From: Pithys albifrons albifrons
Taxonomy: Eukaryota; Chordata; Aves; Passeriformes; Thamnophilidae
Length of the DNA stretch: 64,000 bases
Assembly (NCBI RefSeq): GCF_047495875.1
Contig: NC_092462.1
Span: 40,027,669-40,091,668 of the forward strand
Reading direction: 5' to 3'
The position numbers and the translations under genes were made by a program. Of the stretch, positions 13,138-21,900 are shown one piece after another. Each line of letters opens with the position of its first letter. The first letter of the stretch is position 1. The notes beneath the pieces were generated by a model. The model had not been told where the DNA came from and made no database searches. It was given only the letters and a program-made list of their open reading frames with translations.

Positions 13138-13578
13138 TCAAGCTGGGGAAGCATCAATATAGGGTGTGAACTTATTAGAGTCCTTATAAATCTCTCGCAG
13201 AGCTTCCATATTCGGGGAGCCGGGTTCCTGGACTTCGGCGTCCTCGTCTATCCATCTCTTGTAGCATTTTTGCCACTGTATAAACCCTGGGTCTCCTCCG
13301 ACATCTCCTCCTTTTTTATCTTTTAATGCCGAGTAGGCACGAAGAGCTTGAAAAGCTTTAAAACTTTGAAAAGACTTAAACATACAAGAAAAAATACAGC
13401 AACGATTAAGCAATGTCCTTAACTGAAATAAACTGGGGATGAAACTGGGTTTACAAATCATTGTAGGCTTGAAAAAGTAATCAGTTTTAAATAAAATTAC
13501 ATAAGGCATTAACTTATACATTAAAAAAATTAACGATATGTAAAAAAACACTGCAGATTCAAGCTGGGGAAACATCAA
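13138..13578 (-). pseudogene. retroviral 3' reading-frame relic, probably env tail, running into U3
   Basis: A 146-codon minus-strand frame starts inside the 5' LTR stub, crosses the internal remnant, passes through the polypurine tract in frame (Lys-Lys-Gly-Gly there) and continues into U3 of the 3' LTR, ending at a stop 166 bp inside. The first part is hydrophobic (membrane-segment-like), followed by a Cys- and Phe-rich stretch. The U3-encoded part is hydrophilic and acidic, with GFIQWQKCYKRW and a PGSPNMEAL segment. Because the segment lies just upstream of the 3' LTR, the C-terminus of envelope is the natural candidate, but I cannot match it to a known protein. The start codon is an artefact of the deletion junction. 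No intact retroviral protein remains. Confidence 0.45.
13304..13317 (-). other. polypurine tract of the ERVK-like element
   Basis: On the minus strand a 14-base purine run, AAAAAAGGAGGAGA, directly abuts the TGTCGG start of the 3' LTR. This is the expected position and composition of the plus-strand DNA primer, and it fixes both the LTR boundary and the orientation. Confidence 0.85.
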
Positions 13579-13711
13579 TATAGGGTGTGAACACTAGAGT
13601 CCTCACAGAGCTTCCATATTCGGGGAGCCGGGTTCCTGGACTTCGGCATCCTCGTCTATCCATCTCTTGTAGTCTTTTTGCCACTGTATAAACCCTGGGT
13701 CTCCTCCGACA
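13557..13711 (-). mobile_element. truncated 5' LTR (first 155 bp of U3)
   Basis: The segment is a near-copy of 13136-13303. By eye the pair differs by about six substitutions, two of them CpG losses, plus gaps of 2 and about 11 bases near 13593 and 13604. It ends with CCGACA at 13711 next to the CTTACT target duplication. It then breaks off at 13557 into internal sequence, so the remainder of the LTR was deleted. Confidence 0.85.
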
Positions 13712-13717
13712 CTTACT
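13712..13717. repeat. target-site duplication CTTACT, right copy
   Basis: Exact match to 12544-12549, abutting the TGTC terminus of the 5' LTR stub. Removing the element and one copy gives a continuous empty site, ...AATTCTTACTATTTAC.... Confidence 0.88.
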
Positions 13718-14870
13718 ATTTACACTTCCAAGCTTCTAAATCCACATTTGCAGTTGACATTCAGGGCCCAATTAATATGCATGGCATAGTCACATGCCAA
13801 ATTCCAAAAATATTTACATAAGGAAACATTGTGTCTACATGGTTGAATATAGATAGCAGAATGATGGTTTCCCTGTACAGAAAATCCCTGACTTTCCTGC
13901 AGCTGAGGAATCTGAACAGTGTCCTCTCCCTCACCAACTCAAACATCTGGACTTCCAAACACTTAACATACCTGTTGTAATATCCTGCCTAATCTGTTCC
14001 AAAGCATATCAGTGGAAACTTTTAATTGAGCTTAAAACTGAATGTGAAAAAGTTTAGAACAGTCACCCTCTAGTAAGAGGCTTGTAAAATGCCTAGAGTA
14101 ACATCAGTGTTGGACAAGAAAATAAATTTGCTTTTTGACAAAGTCTAAAATAGACTTCTGTTTAGCTTACCTACAGTATAATATACTGACGAACATATTT
14201 CTGTCATATCACTTCCTCATCTCACACCTATTACAAAAAAACACAAGCTCCTCATGCAGTTTAGCATATTTCTTTCAGAAAATTCACCTTTTAAATATGT
14301 CATGGAAATAGAAATGAAAAGATTTTCTGCAAATTAATATGAATCATGAGATGTCCCTAGCAATGGTTGCAGGAAACCCTTGAAACAGTCTTGGAAACAA
14401 AATAAATGTCTTCACCTCAAGCTGAAGAAGTAATGACCAGAGAAAGTTTAAATCCCTTTATACTATCCTTGATTATGTTGAAACAAAATAGTAAGAGACT
14501 TGGGAAGAAATCTGTTAAAACCTCTAGAAAGGAAGATGGCTTAATTAATTCAAGTACTTGATGAAAATAGCAGAATAGTAAAACTGTGTTATGAAGTTCT
14601 GTTTAGAAAAACAGTAGTTTGGTTTCAGTTGAGAAAAGATCAGTTTACAAAAACAGCAGCCTGTGTTTTAAGATTAAAACATAAAATAGAAATAAACATC
14701 ATCGTTGCATATAATTTAACAATAGTTTAAAAATAAGCTGAAAGAAACCATATACTAATGACAGAACTACACTGCTTCTTGTTCTTTTAGTAGGAGTAAC
14801 CTTATTAAGTAGTATTTGGATATGTCATAGTACCTTTGCAATCAGACAGTCACAAGTACTATTAAATCCT
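13718..14870. other. AT-rich unique sequence, no gene seen
   Basis: No repeat family or protein-like frame recognised. Confidence 0.55.
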
Positions 14871-15170
14871 TTAGGTGATCCAAGGTTCTTCAGTTTGATT
14901 AACCTGGGGAGTCAGTTTCGCTGAACACTCTATGGAAGGATACCTTTTGGGAATGTATGCCCTAAGCTCAGGGATTTTACAGACATTATTTGCCAGAAAA
15001 AACTTCTGGCAAGCTAATTCCCATGCTTTTACAAGATCTTCTGAAGCTTGGCTTAAATAAGTTATACCTTCAAATAGACACTGTGCTATATTTTGACAGT
15101 CATACATGCATTGCAGAACCTCAAGATAAATTTTTTCACCAAATGCATTACCATAAGCTTGTTTATCCAT
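14871..15170 (-). CDS. unrecognised 99-codon ORF with protein-like composition
   Basis: A complete minus-strand frame runs from ATG (15170) to TAA (14871). It has balanced composition rather than the AT-driven bias of other frames here: five or more Cys, several Trp/Tyr, and many Glu, Lys, Ala and Gln. The middle (about residues 15-65) reads as amphipathic helix, including SQASEDLVKAWELACQKFF. There is no signal peptide or membrane segment. An in-frame stop lies five codons upstream of the ATG. A good splice-acceptor-like sequence (pyrimidine run then CAG) ends near 15214, 43 bases before the ATG, and a CAG/GTTAAT donor-like site lies near the 3' end. I do not recognise a family. It may be a host exon, a retrocopy or endogenous viral relic, or a chance frame. 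Confidence 0.3.
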   Translation of the reverse strand: MDKQAYGNAFGEKIYLEVLQCMYDCQNIAQCLFEGITYLSQASEDLVKAWELACQKFFLANNVCKIPELRAYIPKRYPSIECSAKLTPQVNQTEEPWIT

Positions 15171-15213
15171 TGTAAACTTAACTTAAATTTACAGTTATAG
15201 GAAGCAATTTTAC

Positions 15214-17289
15214 TGGAAAAAAATGAATAAATTATTTCTTCCGTATTCCATTTTACCCTCTCCTTCCTACATGTACTGTACTCTTGGCACAGTCTTCAAA
15301 GAAAGCTATATATTACTAATTATTCATAACTGTCCATAAAGCAAAATCTGATTTAAGTATGGTTAGATTACCACAACTGTCAAACCTATCAGAGAACTAT
15401 CAGTTGGAAACTTAACTTTGAGTCAAGAAGATGAAATTTCTCAGGGTCAAAATAAGATGAGGTTTGACAGAGCATCATGTAGCAATGATAAAATTTGAAT
15501 TTTTTTGTAGCAAATAAATTAATAACACAGTTGACTTAATTGAAATGAAAAGTGGTAATTAAAGTGATTGTACTGGGATAAATAATATTATCAGTGTGTT
15601 GATAGCAGTGGTTATTTGCTTGAGTTATTTCAGACTTGTGTGGCATACGTATGTTTAATTCCATACTGGAAACTTGCAAGTGTTTATTACCTTAGGAATC
15701 TAATTATCAAATTCAAATCAGACCCAGATGTCTAATATTTTCCTGAATACTTTTAAATTGATATTTTTAGATAAAAAATTAACCCTGTCTCAGTTTTTGT
15801 CTAGCAGCTTTGTAAACAATGCAGTGAGAAAACTTAGTTTAACTGTTTTATAGAAAATAAACAGCCTGTTTCAGGCGTAGCAGTAATTAAAAGAAACAAT
15901 ACATAAGGAGAGACAAACACAAGAATCTACTAGGGTGATACAGACAACAAATTCTCTGTAAGTTCCTGGCCAAGTTAGACAGAGATAGCAATGAATGTGA
16001 AAGCAAATACAATCCTGATCAGGTAGACAGAGAGGCAAGCATCTCTAATGAAAGGGTCTTCATCAGGAAGATGTCAGCTGGAACAGAAAGAGAATCCATC
16101 AACTCTGAATTTCAAGATCGAGATTGAGAAAAACAGTTTCTGTTTGTTCAGTTATACTTACCATTGGACTTCTTCAGGGGTTTTTTTTGTACTGCTGAAA
16201 ATGTTGAAGGCAATATTAATCTTCATAGTATAAGGTCTAAAAAGTAGGTTGGTCAAAGAAGCTACTTGACAACCTGTTGTTAGAAATACAGGTTAGGAGA
16301 AATTCAGGAAAATCTGTGGTAGCTGACATAGTCTGAATAACAATTACTGCTAACAAAGAAAGGAAAAGCAAAATATTCTGTTTCAGAACACGGGGGTTCA
16401 TTCAACATATATTGCTATTACTAATAGATTCAAAAACAAAAAAAAAAAAACACCTGAAATCCCCACATTGGGGGCCCAGATTTTTTTCTTCAAAGTCTTG
16501 ATGTACATAATAAAGCAGTACCATGTGTGCTTTGGTGCTTGCATTTCCTGGAAATTATTATATGTTTTTCCGTATCTAACAGTATGCTATTCAGAACTCT
16601 CTTAGAATCATGTTGCCTTCTCAGGCCCTTATATGAGCAGCTGACGTGATAGTGTACCATCTGTAAATGTCTGTCTAGTACGGAACTAATTTGGGAGAAA
16701 AATTAACTGTAAGTTTTGAACAATCCAAAAACATATTACTAGTTTAAGTATGGGAAAACAGACTCTCCGTCTAGCCACTTACCCTTGTCATCTTTCTGCA
16801 CTCTTAAATTTCTTAGGCTTTGAAATCCTAAAAATCCTGGGCTAGAAACTGGTGCAAGTAATAGTTAGAAAGTCTATTATAATGTCAGTTAAGTATGTAT
16901 AAAGCCGAATCTTCCACAGGCTTACTACAAACTAGTGGAAGGTAGAGAGCTAGAGTAAGGCTGAAAAAAGGTCTCATAAGTTAAAATTTTTCATTGAAAA
17001 TTTCATACATCATGGAATATATCTTAAATGACTATATACTGCATTTTCTAATCTCTGAAGCAAAAATATTTCTTACATTTTTTAATGGGACCAAACTTTA
17101 TTTTTTTTATCATTGTATCAAACCAACAGTTACAAGAAAATTATGGAGTAATGTAGACACTTTTTTCTTTATTTTCAAAAGACTTAAGTAAATTATTGCC
17201 TTACACAACTCAAACTGGATACCAACTTAGAAATTCCTACAAAAACATGCCTGAGATATGACCTTCAAGAGCAAACTACTCTCTCAGAA
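15214..17289. other. AT-rich unique sequence, no gene seen
   Basis: No recognised repeat or coding segment. A short A-run lies near 16437-16450. Confidence 0.55.
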
Positions 17290-17935
17290 TCGCACAGCTG
17301 GGGAATCAGTCTGGAGTGCAACCCCATGGAAAGGGCTCTGTAGGTGCAGGTCAATGGCAAGTTCAAAATAAATCCACAGTGTGCCCTGGCATCCAAAAGG
17401 GCCAACCATGTCTTAGGGTTCACCAGGCAAAGCATTACCAGCTGGTCAAGGGAGAGGATTGGCCAGCTCTGCTCTGCAATGGTGCTGCCTCACCTCAAAT
17501 ATTGTGTGCAGTTTTGGGCACCATAATATAAGGATGTAAAGCTACTAGAAAGTGTCCAAAACCGGGTTATGAAGATAGGAAGGGGTCTAGAGGGGAAGCC
17601 GTGTGTGGAGTGGCTAAAGTTACTTGGTCTGTTCAGTCTGGGGAAGAGGAGACTGAGGGGAGACCTCATCATGATCTACATCTTCCTTATGAAGAGAAGT
17701 GGAAGGGCAGGCATCAATCTCTTCTCTTTGTTGACCACCTATAAAACCTGAGGGAATGGCATGAAGCTGTGTCAGGTAAGGTTCAGGCTGGATATTAGGA
17801 AATGGTTCTTCATCCAGAGGGTGGTTGAGTGCTGGAACAGGCCCCCCCCAGGGAAGATGTCATAGCATCAAATTTTTGAGAGTTCAAGGAGCTTTTCGAC
17901 AATGCTGTCAGGCACATGGTGTGAATTTTGGAGTT
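17290..17935 (+). mobile_element. CR1 LINE, 5' part of a split copy
   Basis: This is a 5'-truncated CR1 on the plus strand. In one frame (17344-17526, then 17569-17751 after a stop) it still encodes the C-terminal end of the CR1 ORF2 reverse-transcriptase protein, with the typical CALASKRANHVLG, HLKYCVQFWAP and FSLGKRRLRGDL segments. Downstream the nucleotide signature GGCTGGATATTAGGAAATGG, then CACATGGTGTGA, marks the end of ORF2. Stops and frame changes make it non-functional. The copy is interrupted at 17935 by an LTR and resumes at 18863. Confidence 0.93.
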
Positions 17936-18862
17936 TGTGGAAGAACAGAAAAGTGAAAATTTAGAAGCTAAGAATTACAGGGTAAAATGCAGCTGCTGCT
18001 CCATGAATGGAACATGGTCAACATGCTCCACAGAGGTTCCCTAAACAATGATAAGCACCTGCTACAGAGGATGGAATGGAGAGGGGAATAACATGAAGAT
18101 GCCACTGTCTCCCTGCATAGACATCCCTGTAGGGATGTGAATGAGTTGATACTTTGTAGTTCAAAGACCATACATTGTCTGTCAACCAAGGGAGAGAGAT
18201 GCCCAGGATGACTACCCTACTAAGTACTTATGACTAAAGTCACTCAAGCTCCACCTAAACCAAAAGAGATAGTATAAAAGTTAAGAATAAGGGGACATTG
18301 GAGGAAGACTCCACTAAAACGCCTGGCATCAGTCAATGGGCTGAATCTCTCTTTCACCCCCTATAGGGATGCTTATTGGCTAAGAAACATATTCTATGCA
18401 AGCTAAATAGTGTTAATAGTATTAGAGCTTGTCTTTTTGTTAGGTTTGTAGTACAGTACATGCTTTAAATATGTGTTTGCAGTCAGACACTATCACTGAT
18501 GTCCCTCGAACTTTATTAACCTGTCACAATTTGTATTATTAAAGATTGTTATTCCATAAACTGTAAGAGTGAGTCCTTTACAGGTGCTAGCAGTTGCTGG
18601 TGGCAGATAGCACTTTGGGAAGGCCCACTAAGGGGTCTTCCTGCTGTTGGCCTAGTCCCCCCAAAAAAGGGCAGTCAAATAACCCTCCAATCTTGTGAAT
18701 GTGTTTGGTGAAGGGTCCCTCTAATGGGATAACGAAAGACTGGTCAGACATAAGGGTTTCATCTTCCGTGGGGTACTGATAGACAAAAAAAATTACTAAG
18801 GGTTGAGAAGATCTCCCCTCTCTAGAGGTCAGGCCAAACTCCACCTTCCTTTTCACATGACA
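17936..18862 (+). mobile_element. solo LTR (927 bp) inserted into CR1
   Basis: The element begins TGTGGAAG and ends CATGACA. It is flanked by GAGTT (17931-17935) and GTGTT (18863-18867), a 5-bp target duplication with one mismatch. Removing it rejoins CR1 exactly (GGAGTTTTTCTGTGCA against the CR1 consensus GGGGTTGTCCTGTGCA), which independently proves both edges. A TATA box TATAAAAG (18273-18280) followed by ATTAAA (18538-18543) suggests plus orientation. A 5-bp duplication fits class III (ERVL-like) or some class I elements. I do not recognise the family by name. No viral genes are present. Confidence 0.82.
18273..18280 (+). promoter_or_regulatory. TATA box of the nested LTR
   Basis: TATAAAAG sits about 340 bp into the LTR and about 265 bp before an ATTAAA polyadenylation-type signal, an arrangement consistent with U3-R on the plus strand. 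Confidence 0.45.
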
Positions 18863-18942
18863 GTGTTTTTCTGTGCAAAGCCAGGAATTGGACTTAATGA
18901 TCCTCGTGGGTCCCTTCTGATTCAGGATATTTTATGATTCTA
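18863..18942 (+). mobile_element. CR1 LINE, 3' part of the split copy
   Basis: Continues the CR1 copy after the LTR: CTGTGCAAAGCCAGGAATTGGAC, a TGATCCTCGTGGGTCCC block, then a decayed TTTTATGATTCTAA tail. This is the canonical CR1 3' UTR, plus strand. The split copy totals about 720 bp of CR1 sequence. Confidence 0.93.
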
Positions 18943-21900
18943 ATCAAAGCGGAATTTGTACCAAGAAAGAATGAGTGCAGCTTTACATTTTTCCTAATAT
19001 TAAATATCTGTCCAAAATATAAATATATTAGAAATACAGTCAAGATCATAATATATTTAGCATGTTTCACTTATGTATTTCATTCAGCATGAACAAGCAG
19101 GCTGGCTGTATACAACCACTGTTGTTTTTGTGTGCATGATACAATCCTGCAGCTGAATATTTAAATCAACCAATATATGAACTTAAGTAGAAGTTTTATT
19201 TTTCTCACTATACACTGTGTTTTCTTCCTCTTTGAAGGGCCCTTTCATTTTTTCTTTCATACTTTTCCATAGCATATGCAAATACTTGATTATCAATCTC
19301 ATGTGGCAACATGACTACCAATCAGGTCTCAGATTGTGCTTCTTGTAGTCAATTCAGAATCTAATCAGTCTTTTGTATACTCTTAAAAAAAAAAAGAGCT
19401 CTATATAAATTTTCTTTCCTCCTGAAAGGGACTAACCTTCTAATCATTTTAAGTCCAGCTTTTTGGAGGACTTTGTGGTGTAAATGCTTTTATCAAATCT
19501 CAATGCATATCTATGTCTCACAGAACAGGCTGTAATGTTTACTGTCAGAGAGAAGAGACAAGGAGAGAAGAAAGAAAGTGAAGTTCTAGAGACATCTTAA
19601 TGATAAAAATCTGCTATGCTAATGCAGATGTGTAAATATACATATTTGTCTGCTTCTTGTAGACTGAATGTGTTATCTTGTCTGGATCCATAGCCTGTGG
19701 TCTTCATTCGTATACGGCTCTTGTCACATGAATCCATCACTGTTATACACACTTTCTCTGAAAGAAAAAAATCTCACACATTACTCCCAAGTATAAATAA
19801 CATGTCATATATTGGAACAGAAAAATATTGTTCTAAGCAAACATTTTCATAGATTTAAATAGATTAGAGGCACTGCAATGAACAATTAAGAAAAAAATAA
19901 ATATATATTATAGGAGAAAGAAGAAAATTAATCTCATTGCAAGAAATAATGCCTTCATAATGGTTTTTACAAACATATTCACTCTTGTAATGAAGTTATA
20001 TCTTGAGGTGCATTCACACAGCCAGCAGAGTCTTGGAAAATTATAATCTATATAGTTGAAAGGGCTTTTATTCTTCTTCTTCTTTTTTTTCAAATGTGGA
20101 CTTTAAAAGCAATGGTATCTTTGAAGGAGGAGGACCTCTCAAAAGAAGCATATTCATAAGGAAGGATGCAAGGATCTCATTAGTCATCTTTCTTAGTATT
20201 ATTGTCATTTTATAGGAAAAACAACATATAGAACATAATCTTGCCCTTTTTTATCATAGATAAATTCCCTGTTGAAAAGAATCACAATTTCATGAATTAA
20301 TATTTTCCATTTAGGGAGGAAGATTTAATATTTCTGGAAGAAAAAAAATCAGCCTGTATTTCAATCATATAGACTACTTACATATGACCATTTCTAAATA
20401 AAATGTATATTGGATAAGAAAATTTCACACTAGTGATATCCTAGTTTCTTTATCTTTTTCTTCAGCACTAAAATTTAAATAAAAACTTATCATTTAAATG
20501 GAACTGCTCTCTTATCCTCCCCCTTATTTCTTCCTTTCAGTTTTCAGTTTTGACTAGAATGCTCTAAGAGCAGCACTTAAACTGATTGCAATTTTTAATT
20601 TTGCTTCACCCACCCTTTTACTTCACCACTTTGTACCTGCATATAAAGGAAGGGTGACCTGCTTCCTCTGGAGGTGATGCTAATGCAGTTCAATAAACAG
20701 CAGAAAGAACAGGGTGACTTGAAATGGTGCAAACTGTATCAGAAGGCCATTTCATTTTTTCTATTATGAAAATGAGATTCTCTTTTAAGTGTGGTTATTG
20801 AAGTGCAGTAACATAGTATAAAGTAACATAAACTTAAGCAAGATGACCTCATTCATCATCCTGGGGTCAATTAAAGATGTCAGAAGCATTCTGAGCACTG
20901 GTTAAAGAAACATAATTTTTCAGGGAAGAAATTTCTTATTCTCTTTAGGATTGATGCCGTAAACTACAGCACACTGCTGAAGGAAAAGCAGAGCATTTAC
21001 ATTAGCTTTGGGCATTAAGCATTTGCACAGCACCTGTGCAGAGAGACAATTGTAGCTTGAAGAAATGTTTAACCATGTTCAACAACGTAGAGTGAGACTC
21101 TACACCTGCTCTGATCTCATAATTGATAAAGAGAAGGAAAAGTGGGCACTACAGCAGGCAGAAAAGGTGTTTCATGGGGCTTAGGATCAGGACCATAAAT
21201 TTTGACTGGAGCCCAGCTGCTAGGCTGCAATGCCCTATATGCAAACAATTCAAATAGCCAATATTTTAAGGGTGTTAGTTACTTCTCTAACTAGCCAAAA
21301 TCATTCAAATACATTTAAGAACTGTGTTTACAAGGAATTTATGAAGGGGGCAGACAAGACAGACAGCCGATAACACAGAAATGTGCCTACGGGTTCAGAC
21401 CAAACAGTGCCTCTCACAACTGCTCCATGCCTCCGACCATATGGTGTTCATCTGTTCATCTCCCCAACCATTCATTTGGACTAGGATGTTGAACTATGCC
21501 AAATAAGCTTCCCAGGGAGCTTTCCTGCAGATACAGGGGATGAGAGTTGTATTATCTGTGCTGAGCCAATCAAACCTCTCCCCTCCAGGCCTTTATATGA
21601 ATAAAAACAAGATGGAAAACATGCAAACACCCTGCCTCAGTCACCACCTCATCTGCCCCAATCCTTCAACCAGACAGTTGTCTTCTACAGTCCCTATAAT
21701 TTCCTTCTCAAGGCTATTTTTTAACTACCCAGCACTCTGAGTGCCCATTGTGTTAATTATACAAGTTTCCCTTCTCTGCTCCTGGAAAATCTGTTGATGT
21801 CAGGCAGTCAGTTCCTGTCTTACCTCCATTTTATCAAACTAGACAGAGTTCTGTAGTTTTGAGTTTGTACTCAGACAAAGATATCATTTCTAATAATAGT

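Larger units (their letters stand above)
12550..13303 (-). mobile_element. complete 3' LTR (754 bp), CpG-rich
   Basis: The LTR runs from TGTCGG (minus strand, at 13303) to GATA at 12550. Its U3 and promoter part (about 12600-13060) is a GC-rich, CpG-dense island in otherwise AT-rich DNA, with about forty CpGs by eye. Minus-strand AATAAA at 12748-12753 is the likely polyadenylation signal. I saw no TATA box at the expected distance upstream of R, but several GC boxes are present, so transcription may start by a GC-box/initiator mode. Open frames on both strands here come from the absence of AT-rich stops and are not separate genes. Confidence 0.85.
12550..13711 (-). mobile_element. internally deleted ERVK-like provirus
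   Basis: This is a minus-strand endogenous retrovirus bounded by a perfect 6-bp duplication. In transcription order it holds the first 155 bp of a 5' LTR (13711 to 13557), about 253 bp of internal sequence (13556 to 13304) ending in a polypurine tract, and a complete 3' LTR (13303 to 12550). The rest of the 5' LTR, the primer-binding site and the gag, pol and most env sequence are missing, so the copy cannot encode a virus. Both LTR copies begin TGTCGGAGG. The outer end of the 3' LTR reads GATA on the minus strand, one change from the GACA expected as the inverse of TGTC. The 6-bp duplication points to class II. I did not identify the exact family. Confidence 0.85.

Noticed and set aside
12749..13141. 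Pro/Ser-rich and Arg/Gly-rich frames on both strands inside the ERVK-like LTR
   Set aside because: They arise from GC-rich U3 sequence with few stop codons. They are overlapping frames without family features.
18587..18856. 89-codon minus-strand frame at 18.6-18.9 kb
   Set aside because: It is entirely inside the solo LTR nested in CR1 and antisense to the likely LTR orientation. No recognisable protein features.
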